DNA from: Lewinellaceae bacterium
Lineage (GTDB): Bacteria; Bacteroidota; Bacteroidia; Chitinophagales; Saprospiraceae
Direction of reading: 5' to 3'
Assembly (NCBI GenBank): GCA_020636155.1
Contig: JACJYM010000003.1
Span: forward strand, 124,001 to 188,000
Length of the DNA stretch: 64,000 nt
Part shown: one piece after another, positions 49,451 to 58,724 of the stretch
Layout: each line of letters starts with the position of its first letter
Numbering within the stretch: the first letter of the stretch is position 1
Made by a program: the position numbers and the translations under genes
Notes under the pieces: generated by a model
Database searches by the model: none
What the model was told of the DNA's origin: nothing
Seen by the model: the letters and a program-made list of their open reading frames with translations, nothing else

Positions 49451-52351
49451 ATGAAGATTAACTTTCTAGCCTTACTATTTATCACCTCCTTGAGATTGTT
49501 TTCACAGAATTCGATTAATAGCTCCGTAGCTAAATACCAAGTCTCTGTCACTATAGATGATACTGGATTTATTACAGGGAAGTGTGACATCAAGTTGAAT
49601 TCCCTACAATACACAGGCGACACGATTTGGTTACATTTATGCCAAAATGCCTTTGCAGATAAAAACAGCTTTTTCTTTCAATCATGGAACGAAATCGAAA
49701 ATGCGGATTTTTATTTTGAATCCAATGAATTCCTAGCGGGATATCAGGAATTAACAGTTACAAGTGGTGGTAGAAAACTCACAATAAGTAATATCAAGGA
49801 TGAGTTTATCCCAATTCTTAAAACAGAAATAAATGATCAAAATATAAAAATTGAGTATAAAACTAAATTCTTTAATCATCCCACAACTCGACCCTACGTC
49901 GATGCCAAACTTATTAGAAATTGGTTTCCACGTGTGGCGAGTATTATTGATGGGAAATTTATAAAAAGGCCATTTTCTGCTTATCGAGCTCCCATTATCA
50001 ATACTTATGACCTTGATGCGGATATTTCAATTTCTATGCCTGACACTTTATTGGCATACAAGGCATTTCCAGTCGTCAATCAAGACGGTAGTGCCAAGTA
50101 CCATTTGAAGTTTCATGGGGCAGGGGAGATTCCGCTATTACTCGTCGGAGCTAAGCTCCCTTGTAAAAGAAAAAATGGCTTGGAGCTGTGTGCCGAGGAA
50201 CGATATTTTAATTACAAAACCAACATAAAAAGCTTTGAAAACGATGTACACTTACAGTGTTTAAAAGACTGCACTGAAAGCATTTTCGGCGACTATTCAC
50301 TTGATAAAATGATTGTCATCGGCAACGGGAGCAACCATTACTTGTTGGGTGTTCCTGGAATAGGAGTTCTTCCTGAGCGAAATGATTATGCAAAGGTTAA
50401 GTATCGACTGTTTGATGTGTTATATGCGTACTCACTAATGAGCAGTAAGAGATATTTTGATGTGTTGGAAGATGATGAACAGTGGTTATACTATGGACTG
50501 GCCAATTATTTTGCTTATGAAAAATACGAACATAAGAATGAAAATCTAAAAATTAGCTATGGCAACAAACCTAGCTATTATGACTATAGCTGGTTGAATG
50601 AGTTGCATTATTGGGACAAAGATTTAGATTTGTACGACCAAGACCTTCCCAAAAACCACCCTGAATATATGTTTCAGTCAAGGCTTAAGGGAACCCAATA
50701 TATAAAGTGGATAGAATATACCGTCGGCGTAAAGACTCTGATTAAATCTATTACGTCCTTGATAGATAATGGGGAGAAAATTGACCCAAGTAGCTTGAGG
50801 AATAAATTGGAAGAACTGTCAGGCAAGTCAATGGCATGGTTATTTGACGACGTTATAAAACAAGGGAAATTGCCAAAATTTAATCTCGAAATCGTATCTG
50901 ATAATGGCAGTGAGGTGAATTGTAAAGTGTCTTCTAATGTGGATTTTCCTGTTCCGGCAAAACTTAAGCTCATGGGAGCCACATTTCATGATACCATCCT
51001 GCTTGCACCATTCGTACATGACACCATGATTTCTATTCCTCGTACTTTGGAGCATGAATATTTATACCTAGATCCCGATAATTTGGGTCAATCTATTGAC
51101 AACTCCGAAAGGTTAGTAAAAATCAGCAATTTTGGTGATTTCAAAGCCACCAATTATACTACCAGCCGCGAGGGCTTCTTTGAGAAGAAGTCTCGATGGC
51201 CATTTGCTATTTTAGGTGGGCTAAATTATAATGACGGATTCGAGTTGGGTCTAGCTTATTCTAATCGGTCATGGGATAAAAAATTGAATTTTGGCGGTGT
51301 AGCATTGTGGGGATTTCGGTCTAAATCTGTAGTGGGAGAATTTAGGATTTCAGATTTTATAGATTTGCATTCGAAAAAAATTGAGTTTTTTGAGCCGGCG
51401 CTAAATATCCGTTCTTACCACTATTATACCCCTTCGCCGGGTGGAGTAGAATTCGACCCATTGCGATATATACGCATTAACCCTCAACTAATTTTACATT
51501 TTCGTCATGAGCCATTATCTCGAAAATATTCTCGTCTAAAACTGGAATACATAGATGTTACGGAGGAGAAAATAGATTTTTCTCCAATGGGTGAAATATT
51601 GGGTACCAACTTCGAATCTCGCCATATTATGAGACTTGGATACAACGAAAATTATTATAACACATTTGGTAATTGGGTTCTTGACACCTATCTGGAATAT
51701 CAAAAGTATGATGAGAAAAACTATTTAAAACTTTCTGCGGCGATGGAAAAAACGTTTGCCATAGGTGTAGAAAAATTCTTAACGCTGAGGTTGTGGGGTG
51801 GATATTTTATTATGAATGACCAGAGAAATTCTTCCAATCATAGTGACGAAATTACTCGTGGAAGCTTTGCTATGGCATTTCAAGGGTTCAATGACTATGC
51901 TTATGATAATTACTTTCATACGCGGCAAAATCAATCGAGTCATCTGATACAGCAGGTTGCACTAGTGGATGGTGGCTTCAAAACACCGGTAGGTAGATAC
52001 ACGAAGAATTTTATGAGCAATGATATGGCGATGTCACTCAATACTGAAGTCGATTTTCCGATAAGGATGCCACGCTTCTTCAAATTAAAGATTTTTGGAG
52101 ATGTTGGATTTTATAGGACAAAAGATTTTCAGAATGAACCGCTACGGTTTGAAAGTTTGTTCTCATTGGGGCTTGCATGGCGGCCTTTTGATGGCGTGGG
52201 AATCTATTTGCCATTGATCAATTCTAAGGCAATTAATGATGAATATGACCAATTAGGACATTCATTATTGGGTAGATTTAGTTTTAGTATTGATTTGAAT
52301 AGATTGGATTTTATGAGAAAATCTTACGAAAAACCTTATGAGTCGTTTTAA
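49451..52351 (+). CDS. outer-membrane protein with catalytically dead M1-peptidase-like domain
   Basis: 966 residues from the ATG at 49451 (signal peptide FLALLFITSLRLFSQN); the open frame upstream is Rhs debris. Residues ~20-450 follow the M1 aminopeptidase plan: N-terminal beta domain, then IVIGNGSNHYLLGVPGIGVL (place of the usual GGMEYPG motif) and DEQWLYYGLANYFAYEKYE (place of the WxxEG helix). The zinc motif HExxH is replaced by FDVLY and the third ligand Glu by Tyr, so no zinc peptidase activity is expected. From ~590 onward the chain is a series of amphipathic strands ending in aromatic residues, probably an outer-membrane beta barrel. A scaffold or binding role is likely. Confidence 0.75.
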   Translation: MKINFLALLFITSLRLFSQNSINSSVAKYQVSVTIDDTGFITGKCDIKLNSLQYTGDTIWLHLCQNAFADKNSFFFQSWNEIENADFYFESNEFLAGYQELTVTSGGRKLTISNIKDEFIPILKTEINDQNIKIEYKTKFFNHPTTRPYVDAKLIRNWFPRVASIIDGKFIKRPFSAYRAPIINTYDLDADISISMPDTLLAYKAFPVVNQDGSAKYHLKFHGAGEIPLLLVGAKLPCKRKNGLELCAEERYFNYKTNIKSFENDVHLQCLKDCTESIFGDYSLDKMIVIGNGSNHYLLGVPGIGVLPERNDYAKVKYRLFDVLYAYSLMSSKRYFDVLEDDEQWLYYGLANYFAYEKYEHKNENLKISYGNKPSYYDYSWLNELHYWDKDLDLYDQDLPKNHPEYMFQSRLKGTQYIKWIEYTVGVKTLIKSITSLIDNGEKIDPSSLRNKLEELSGKSMAWLFDDVIKQGKLPKFNLEIVSDNGSEVNCKVSSNVDFPVPAKLKLMGATFHDTILLAPFVHDTMISIPRTLEHEYLYLDPDNLGQSIDNSERLVKISNFGDFKATNYTTSREGFFEKKSRWPFAILGGLNYNDGFELGLAYSNRSWDKKLNFGGVALWGFRSKSVVGEFRISDFIDLHSKKIEFFEPALNIRSYHYYTPSPGGVEFDPLRYIRINPQLILHFRHEPLSRKYSRLKLEYIDVTEEKIDFSPMGEILGTNFESRHIMRLGYNENYYNTFGNWVLDTYLEYQKYDEKNYLKLSAAMEKTFAIGVEKFLTLRLWGGYFIMNDQRNSSNHSDEITRGSFAMAFQGFNDYAYDNYFHTRQNQSSHLIQQVALVDGGFKTPVGRYTKNFMSNDMAMSLNTEVDFPIRMPRFFKLKIFGDVGFYRTKDFQNEPLRFESLFSLGLAWRPFDGVGIYLPLINSKAINDEYDQLGHSLLGRFSFSIDLNRLDFMRKSYEKPYESF

Positions 52352-52433
52352 TCAAAATTATTTTGAGAAAATTAAAATTTGTCGTCAAAACCATTTATGT
52401 CCAATAGAATATTTTAAATATTAATAATATCCA

Positions 52434-52441
52434 TATTTTTG
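52434..52441 (+). promoter_or_regulatory. -7 promoter box of the M43 protease gene
   Basis: Plus-strand TATTTTTG (TAnnTTTG), 78 bases upstream of the ATG at 52519. Confidence 0.4.
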
Positions 52442-52518
52442 CTAAAATATCTGATAATAATATCATCAGATTATGCGAACTAGCTTTTTTAATTAAATCA
52501 AAATCAAATTAGGTGATT

Positions 52519-55500
52519 ATGTCGAGTAATAGAATTCTGCTTTTTTTTGTTTTATCATTTTTTGCTGTTAATTCATCACTTGTTGGGCAGATCAACAAAT
52601 GTGGTACAGATAAATATATGCAGGAGAGGTTTTATAAAAACACGAATCTCGAAATTCAAAAAGATCGATCTTACATTGATTTTTATGAGTCAAAAGGAAA
52701 AAGTAATCCTCAAAATAGAACTATACTAACAATCCCGGTACATGTAATTATCGTTCATGCACCCGGACAGTCTGTAGGTAGCGGAGATAATCTCTCTTTG
52801 GAACATATCCAATCCCAAATTGATGTGATGAATGAGGATTTTGCAAGAACAAATAGTGATGCGAGTAATACACCTCCTGAATTTCAGGTAGGAGATACAA
52901 ATATTAGATTTTGTCTGGCCTCCGAAGATCCTGATGGCAATGGGACAGATGGAGTCACGAGATATGCGACTAATTTAGATTTTGATAGCAATGATTATTT
53001 CATTAGGTCAGAAACTGCATGGTCTCGAGATGATTATATGAATATATGGGTAGCACCAAATTTGGATTATTTAGGATTGGCGACATTGGCTTCCCCTGGT
53101 TGGATACCTAATGATCCAATTAGTGATTTTATTCATATTGTGACTGGTGCATTTGGAGGACCAGGGTATGCTACTTTGTCACCCTATAATCTAGGGAGAA
53201 CCGCAACCCACGAAATTGGACATTGGTTAGGACTTCAGCATGTCTGGAGAAATAGTGGTTGTGCTCAAGATGATGGTATTGCCGATACACCTTTACAAGA
53301 TGATGAAAATTTCAATTGTCCTAATCACCCAAGCCCATCTTGTGGAAACTCAGGAGATATGTTTATGAATTATATGGATTACGTAGATGATGATTGTATG
53401 AACGCATTCACCATCGATCAAGGTGAATATATGGTGTCGGTGTTGAATGGTGCCAGATCGTCACTATTGTTTTCATCAGGATGCAATTATGCCGATCCTT
53501 TGTCAATTGATTTAGATTATTCCATCAACCCAAGCTGCTATGGCGAAGAGAATGGCGAAATTCAGGTTTCTGCGACTGGAGGGACTGGATTGACCTTTGA
53601 AATCAGTACCGGTGAGCAAAATACAGATGGCTATTTTGATAATTTGCCTTCAGGCTTTTATACTGTCACAGTTTTTACCTCGAGCGGTTCTTTCGTCAGC
53701 CTAGATGTTGAATTGGTAGAACCTGATGAATTGCTTATCGAACTTGACAATTATGGAGAAAATGATTGTAGTGGAAACGCCGATGGATTCATCGTCGTGA
53801 TGGCTAGCGGCGGCACAGGCGATTATACGTTTCAATTACAGAACGGCACTTCGAATGATGATGGTGTATTTACCGATTTAGAGGCAGGTAATTATGTGGT
53901 CTCCGTTTTTGATGAAAATGACTGCTTTAATATAGTGGAGGTTGAACTTGTCGATCCTTCACCCATTGAGATACAAGGAGCGACAACCATAAGTGTACTT
54001 TGCAACGGCTCAGATGATGGCTCAATAGAAGTAGATGCTTCTGGAGGTACTGGTGACTTGACTTATTCACTGAATGGCGCAACTGGTCAAGCTTCTAACT
54101 TATTCTCAAACCTAACAGCCGGAGTTTATAATGTGGCAGTGACTGATCAAAATGATTGTGCTAAGTCAATAAGTGTGACAGTAACTGAGCCAAGTCAACT
54201 AGTTGTAAGCTTTAGTAATAAAAAGAATGTTACGTGTAACGGAGATGAGAATGGTAGTATCACGGTTTCTGGAACAGGAGGGACTGGTGGTTATACATAT
54301 TCTCTAGATAATGTTAATTTTCAATCCTCCGCATTATTTAACTCACTCAAAGCAGGTAATTATACAGCTTATGTAAAAGATGAAAATTCTTGTACGAGTC
54401 AAAAGACTTTTTCTATTACAGAACCTTCTGAAATCGTGGTAACTGTCTCGGTTATGGATGCCTCTTGTGGACAAGCAACAGGTATCGTTCAATTGGAAGG
54501 AAGTGGTGGAGCATCGGGATTTACTTATACCTTGGGTGGAATATCAAATTCAACCGGACTTTTTGAAAATTTAATGACGGGCAGCTACTCCACTACAACC
54601 ACTGATGCAAATGGTTGTGTCGTGACTAAAGAGGTTTCAATAGGAGAAATCGATGGTGTAACAGTTCAAAACGTGTCTGTGACGAATGCCGCTTGTGCTA
54701 GTGATGCTTCGGGAGCTATCAATGTTACTGCAACGGGTGGTACAGGACAACTGAGCTATGACTTAAATGGGATGAATAATACAACTGGTGTATTTAGTGA
54801 TTTGGTGCCAGGCACATATACAGTGCAAATCACCGATCAGGGCGGTTGTAGTTCAACAGTAGAAGCAACGATTGTTGGAACTTTGGCTTTTCAGAATGTT
54901 AATGTTATGGACGTGTCATGTTTTGGAGAATCGGATGGTAGTGTTTCCGTAGAGGTATTGGGAGGATCTGGTGATTTTACCTACCACCTAGGCACGATGT
55001 CAAATACGACAGGTGATTTTACGGGACTTATGGCAGGCGATTATTCAGTAGACGTAGTAGATAATAAGAATGGATGTACATTAGAACAAAATGTGTCGAT
55101 TACTGAACCTTCAGAAATTACGGTCGACGTGGATCTTACTACAAATCAAAATATTGGCACCATAGAAGTGACAGCAACAGGTGGAAATCCAAGCTACGAA
55201 TATAGTATTGATGGCGGCATGAATTACCAAAGTGAATCAAGATTTGAAAACTTATCTCCTGGCGAATACAAAGTCACGGTCAGAGATGCATCAGGATGCA
55301 CAAATACAGTAGAGATTATAATCCTTTCAGCTGAATTTCCTGATTATGTCGAAAAATTTAGCGTGGTTCCTAATCCTGTAAAAGGTAATCTTCACATCGA
55401 CTACATTTTATCAAAAACAAGTAGCATAACATTAGAAGTCTTTGATATGAATGCAAAGAAAGTCGTCGACAATAATCAATTATATAGGATATCAGGCCAG

Positions 55501-55602
55501 GGTAGCTTGAGTGTGGAGACAGACATCCTAGCATCAGGCCTCTATATTTTAAAAGTAGAATTTGAAAATAAAACAGCTTTTATTAAATTTTTAAAAGCTT
55601 AG
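52519..55602 (+). CDS. T9SS-exported M43 metalloprotease with SprB repeats
   Basis: 1027 residues from the ATG at 52519 (a GTG lies two codons earlier). Signal peptide ends near SLVGQ. The catalytic domain (~65-325) is pappalysin-like M43: zinc site HEIGHWLGLQH (His231, Glu232, His235, His241) and Met-turn FMNYMDYVDDDCM. Then eight repeats of ~75 residues, each with a pattern like CxGxxDGSIxVxAxGGTG followed by an asparagine-rich strand; seven carry the starting cysteine and the last does not. These are SprB-type repeats. The last ~80 residues (VVPNPVKGNLHIDYIL ... GLYILKVEFENKTAF) are a type A T9SS C-terminal sorting domain, so the protein crosses the outer membrane and is attached to or released from the surface. 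Confidence 0.93.
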   Translation: MSSNRILLFFVLSFFAVNSSLVGQINKCGTDKYMQERFYKNTNLEIQKDRSYIDFYESKGKSNPQNRTILTIPVHVIIVHAPGQSVGSGDNLSLEHIQSQIDVMNEDFARTNSDASNTPPEFQVGDTNIRFCLASEDPDGNGTDGVTRYATNLDFDSNDYFIRSETAWSRDDYMNIWVAPNLDYLGLATLASPGWIPNDPISDFIHIVTGAFGGPGYATLSPYNLGRTATHEIGHWLGLQHVWRNSGCAQDDGIADTPLQDDENFNCPNHPSPSCGNSGDMFMNYMDYVDDDCMNAFTIDQGEYMVSVLNGARSSLLFSSGCNYADPLSIDLDYSINPSCYGEENGEIQVSATGGTGLTFEISTGEQNTDGYFDNLPSGFYTVTVFTSSGSFVSLDVELVEPDELLIELDNYGENDCSGNADGFIVVMASGGTGDYTFQLQNGTSNDDGVFTDLEAGNYVVSVFDENDCFNIVEVELVDPSPIEIQGATTISVLCNGSDDGSIEVDASGGTGDLTYSLNGATGQASNLFSNLTAGVYNVAVTDQNDCAKSISVTVTEPSQLVVSFSNKKNVTCNGDENGSITVSGTGGTGGYTYSLDNVNFQSSALFNSLKAGNYTAYVKDENSCTSQKTFSITEPSEIVVTVSVMDASCGQATGIVQLEGSGGASGFTYTLGGISNSTGLFENLMTGSYSTTTTDANGCVVTKEVSIGEIDGVTVQNVSVTNAACASDASGAINVTATGGTGQLSYDLNGMNNTTGVFSDLVPGTYTVQITDQGGCSSTVEATIVGTLAFQNVNVMDVSCFGESDGSVSVEVLGGSGDFTYHLGTMSNTTGDFTGLMAGDYSVDVVDNKNGCTLEQNVSITEPSEITVDVDLTTNQNIGTIEVTATGGNPSYEYSIDGGMNYQSESRFENLSPGEYKVTVRDASGCTNTVEIIILSAEFPDYVEKFSVVPNPVKGNLHIDYILSKTSSITLEVFDMNAKKVVDNNQLYRISGQGSLSVETDILASGLYILKVEFENKTAFIKFLKA

Positions 55603-55621
55603 TTATTGATGTATAAAATGG

Positions 55622-55657
55622 AAATTCAGTACTAAGTTATAGTGCTGAATTTTCTTT
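55622..55657. terminator. bidirectional terminator between convergent genes
   Basis: Twelve-base stem AAATTCAGTACT/AGTGCTGAATTT with a seven-base loop, followed by a T-rich tract on the plus strand and preceded by A-rich sequence. It separates the protease gene from the convergent hydrolase gene. Confidence 0.75.
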
Positions 55658-56611
55658 TTATATATATTGCTCAATGCGACTTTTTAAATAGTCTTCGAGC
55701 CAATATTTTTTTCTATTATGATAGCAAAAGCCCACATGACCACCGTACTTTGTAAGGACGAGACTTAGGTTTTTATTTGACTTCACTTCTTTAATTGGAT
55801 AGGCGGCTTCAGCCAAAAAAGGGTCATCTTCAGCAGCAATAATGGTCGTTGGAATTTTAATATCGGATAGATTTTGTAATGAATTGGCTTTATTGTAATA
55901 GTCCTGAGCATCTTTAAAGCCAAACAACCGGGAAGTAACAATATTATCAAAATCAGTCATTGACTTGATACTATTCAACTCTTTCGATGTAAATAAATCG
56001 GGGTGTTGTATGGCTTTTTCCTTCATTTTAGGAATCAAGGTCTCGAGAAATTTTATCACATACATTCGATTACCCAAGGTGCTCAACTTTTTCGAACTTT
56101 CTTTTAAATCAAGAGGTACTGAAACTGCAAATACTTGGCCTATTTTATCGTGATTTTCTTCCGTACCCATGTACTTTAAAGCCATATTACCACCCAAGCT
56201 ATAACCCACGATGATGATTTCATCATACTTAGGACGGAGTTCGTTTAAGAGCATCCTCACATCCTCAACAAAACCACTGTGGTAAAGTGTGGTAGAATGA
56301 TTCATTTTGCCACTGCAACTTCTATGATTCATCGCCCATATATCAAGTGGAGAATCTTTTAGAGCATCAACTATTCCAATTATATATTGGGAATCAGAAC
56401 TACCTTCAAGCCCGTGCAATAACAGTAAAACTTTTTTAGAACCTTTTAAAATTTTGTCAACTTCAATAAAATCACCATCATCCGTTGTATAATAATCTCG
56501 AAAGTAATCCGGTCTATTTTGCTTTCTAAAATAGTGTGGATAAATCGTATTTATATGAGCATTTTTTAACCAAAAAACAGGACGGTATGGCTCATTAATA
56601 ATTTCACCCAT
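55658..56611 (-). CDS. YheT-family alpha/beta hydrolase
   Basis: 317 residues, alpha/beta hydrolase fold of the YheT/ABHD1-3 group. Signatures: RPVFWLKNAHINTIYP at the N-terminus (the family's oxyanion-side stretch), LLLLHGLEGSSDSQYI, nucleophile serine in IIVGYSLGGNMALKYMG, acidic residue in AAEDDPFL and catalytic histidine in YGGHVGF. Substrate probably a lipid or ester; unknown. Followed 10 bases later on the minus strand by a small exported protein. Confidence 0.9.
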   Translation of the reverse strand: MGEIINEPYRPVFWLKNAHINTIYPHYFRKQNRPDYFRDYYTTDDGDFIEVDKILKGSKKVLLLLHGLEGSSDSQYIIGIVDALKDSPLDIWAMNHRSCSGKMNHSTTLYHSGFVEDVRMLLNELRPKYDEIIIVGYSLGGNMALKYMGTEENHDKIGQVFAVSVPLDLKESSKKLSTLGNRMYVIKFLETLIPKMKEKAIQHPDLFTSKELNSIKSMTDFDNIVTSRLFGFKDAQDYYNKANSLQNLSDIKIPTTIIAAEDDPFLAEAAYPIKEVKSNKNLSLVLTKYGGHVGFCYHNRKKYWLEDYLKSRIEQYI

Positions 56612-56620
56612 GCTTTTTCT

Positions 56621-57037
56621 CTAGAATAATATTCCAACAGAAAAGGCAAATATAGAACTCTTGTCTATTATGAATTTAGGTGCAGCATATAGCAGTTTTT
56701 CATTAATGGGAATGTCTAAGTTGACACCCAGATTGAGTGCGATACCATCATCCTTATTAAGTCCAGCAAAGGGCTTGCAGTATAAAGACTCACCAATTGA
56801 AAATAGGGTGTACATATAATCTAAATCAGCTGACCAACCACTGTCACCAATATGAAAATTGGCATTAAGGGAAATGCCGTTTTTATCATCAGCCTGATAC
56901 GTTGCTCTTCCTTGAATGGCGATATAGGCATCATCCACAAATATCACCTCACTACCAACGCCAAGTCTAAATTTCTGGCTAAATAAACTCGAAGTTCCTA
57001 TCGTAAGTAAAACAACAGTAAAAATTAAGTTCCTCAT
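56621..57037 (-). CDS. small exported beta-rich protein
   Basis: 138 residues. Signal peptide (LIFTVVLLTIGTSSLFSQ) then a chain of alternating strands (RLGVGSEVIFVDDAYIAIQG, GIALNLGVNLDIPINEKLLY) ending with the aromatic ...AFSVGILF that is typical of outer-membrane barrel proteins. It resembles DUF6646 proteins of Bacteroidota; that name is from memory and uncertain. First of a two-gene unit with the hydrolase downstream. Confidence 0.6.
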   Translation of the reverse strand: MRNLIFTVVLLTIGTSSLFSQKFRLGVGSEVIFVDDAYIAIQGRATYQADDKNGISLNANFHIGDSGWSADLDYMYTLFSIGESLYCKPFAGLNKDDGIALNLGVNLDIPINEKLLYAAPKFIIDKSSIFAFSVGILF

Positions 57038-57207
57038 ACTTTTTAATTAATTTCTCTTGTAAAAATAATACATACTGCACAATATCAAAATTTAGAAAAG
57101 AATAAGTTTAGAATAACTGTATCAGAGTTTAAAGAATTTTTAACTCATTTTTCACGCATGCAGAGTCTAATATTAAAATTTAATTCAGAAGGTAGTCAAT
57201 GCATTTT

Positions 57208-57708
57208 CTAATTTAATTTTTCCAAAAGCTCATCTAGTTGATTTAAGTCTATTGTCATTCCCTCTTTAAATCCCATCTTAATTTCTGCCTCGAGGTCGGA
57301 GAGAGAATCAAAAGTCAACAACATATCCACGGTTACTTTATCGTCTTGTTGTATAAAAGTATTCTCCCATAAATTTTGTGGAAAATCCGTATTGATTACC
57401 CCGTTTTCATCGCTAAAGCCTCCTTTAGAGGTGAAGCTTTTTTCAACAACTATGGACAGAAAACTTGCCTTGGAATAATGCCTTTCTCCTTCGGGGCTTA
57501 CCATGGCATACAGCCAATATCCTCCTTCATTAAAGTCCATAAATTTGGTTTCGGCTCGCCATGGTTTAGGTCCCCACCACTTGTCTAACAACTCTGCGGT
57601 CGTCCATGCCTTCCAGACGGTACTAAGGTTTGAATTAAATTCTCTTATTATGTGAATGGTATTATTTTCTTTGTTGACTATAAAATCAAAGAATAATTTC
57701 TGCTTCAT
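57208..57708 (-). CDS. SRPBCC (AHSA1-like) domain protein
   Basis: 166 residues of the START-like SRPBCC fold: TIHIIREFNSNLSTVWKAWT, the family signature TTAELLDKWWGPKPW, then FMDFNEGGYWLYAM and a C-terminal helix (MGFKEGMTIDLNQLDELLEK). Such proteins bind hydrophobic ligands in a central cavity. Its start overlaps the ArsR stop region by 4 bases, and the ArsR/SRPBCC pairing is common, suggesting ArsR regulation of it. Confidence 0.88.
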   Translation of the reverse strand: MKQKLFFDFIVNKENNTIHIIREFNSNLSTVWKAWTTAELLDKWWGPKPWRAETKFMDFNEGGYWLYAMVSPEGERHYSKASFLSIVVEKSFTSKGGFSDENGVINTDFPQNLWENTFIQQDDKVTVDMLLTFDSLSDLEAEIKMGFKEGMTIDLNQLDELLEKLN

Positions 57709-58025
57709 TTGTTGGATTTTTTAAAAGTAGCCAATATGTCGTCCAATTGGTTAAAACGAGATTCCCAAATCTGTCTAAACTGTGCTAGCCAATTGTCAAT
57801 TTCCTTCATTTTTTCAACTTTCAGTTGATAATAGATTTCACGACCAAGCTGTTCTTGTTTAATTAAGGCACATTCATTCAATATACGCAAGTGCTTGCTT
57901 ATGGCTTGACGAGACGAGTCAAAATGTTCAGCGATAGTATTTGGAGTCATTGCTTGGGTGGCTATTAAAACTAAAATAGCTCGTCTCGTTGGATCAGCAA
58001 TGGCCTGAAATATATCCCTTCTCAT
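57705..58025 (-). CDS. ArsR-family transcriptional regulator
   Basis: 106 residues from the ATG at 58025 (MRRDIFQAIADPTRRAILVL); a longer frame upstream lies inside the preceding gene and is not used. Winged helix: TPNTIAEHFDSSRQAISKHL (recognition helix), then the wing with LGREIYYQLKVEKM. No cysteine metal site is present, so it is not a classical arsenic or zinc sensor; the non-metal ArsR subgroup often controls a linked SRPBCC protein. Second gene of the three-gene operon. Confidence 0.9.
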   Translation of the reverse strand: MRRDIFQAIADPTRRAILVLIATQAMTPNTIAEHFDSSRQAISKHLRILNECALIKQEQLGREIYYQLKVEKMKEIDNWLAQFRQIWESRFNQLDDILATFKKSNK

Positions 58026-58027
58026 CT

Positions 58028-58594
58028 CTAGGCAGGTTTGTATACAAGAACCATTATTCCACAATCAAATTGTTTTGAAGAAATCAAATCTAATTTTTGC
58101 ATGTCCTCAACATCTTGGAAAATAGGCATTCCCTGTCCCAAAATCGCAGGATTAACAAACAAGTGCAATTCATCTATCAACTTTTCTTTAATAAGTGAAG
58201 AAACGAATTGACCACCTCCGTATGCGATGATGTCTCCACCGGATTGTTGTTTTAGGGTACTAATTTTTTTGACGTAGTCACCATTTGAAATTTCAGTGTT
58301 TTCCCATTGTGACTCGGTCAAGGTGTTGCTAAATACTACTTTTGGGGTCTGCGTAAATTTGACTCCAGCTTTTTGTTCAGGATTTTTTTCGTCCATGGCC
58401 ACTGCGGCCCAATGCGGAATAAATCCGGTTGCCAAATTCTTTCCCAATAAAATAGTATCAACAGGCTCTGTTAAGGTAGTTACATATTCTTCAATATCTT
58501 TTGTCCATGGAAACGCCATCCAGTTCATTTCACCCTTAGAACCAGAAATAAACCCGTAGACTGACATTTGTACTTGTAATTTTAATTTTCTCAT
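58028..58594 (-). CDS. dihydrofolate reductase-fold (RibD C-terminal-like) protein
   Basis: 188 residues with the DHFR/RibD fold: LQVQMSVYGFISGSKGEMNW at the start, VDTILLGKNLATG, SGGDIIAYGGGQFVSSLI (nucleotide loop), HLFVNPAILGQGMPIF and LISSKQFDCGIMVLVY. Relatives (YyaP/YwjB) are of unknown substrate. First gene of an operon with ArsR and SRPBCC, starting just behind a promoter flanked by palindromic operators. Stop lies 2 bases before the ArsR start. Confidence 0.88.
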   Translation of the reverse strand: MRKLKLQVQMSVYGFISGSKGEMNWMAFPWTKDIEEYVTTLTEPVDTILLGKNLATGFIPHWAAVAMDEKNPEQKAGVKFTQTPKVVFSNTLTESQWENTEISNGDYVKKISTLKQQSGGDIIAYGGGQFVSSLIKEKLIDELHLFVNPAILGQGMPIFQDVEDMQKLDLISSKQFDCGIMVLVYKPA

Positions 58595-58613
58595 CGTTAT
58601 TTTTTTATATTAA

Positions 58614-58655
58614 GAAACCAATTGATTGCAAATATAAAAGAAACCAATCGGTTTC
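58614..58655. promoter_or_regulatory. promoter and paired operators of the reductase/ArsR/SRPBCC operon
   Basis: Minus-strand -7 box TATATTTG at 58629-58636, flanked by the perfect palindrome GAAACCAATCGGTTTC (58640-58655) on its upstream side and by a second copy of the half-site, GAAACCAATTG (58614-58624), near the transcription start. The two sites are 26 bases apart. The ArsR protein of the operon is the obvious candidate ligand. Confidence 0.65.
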
Positions 58656-58724
58656 ATAAATATTTTATTAAAATATTTTCATAATTATACCGATTTTTGT
58701 TTGAGCAAAGGAATCCGTAATGTT

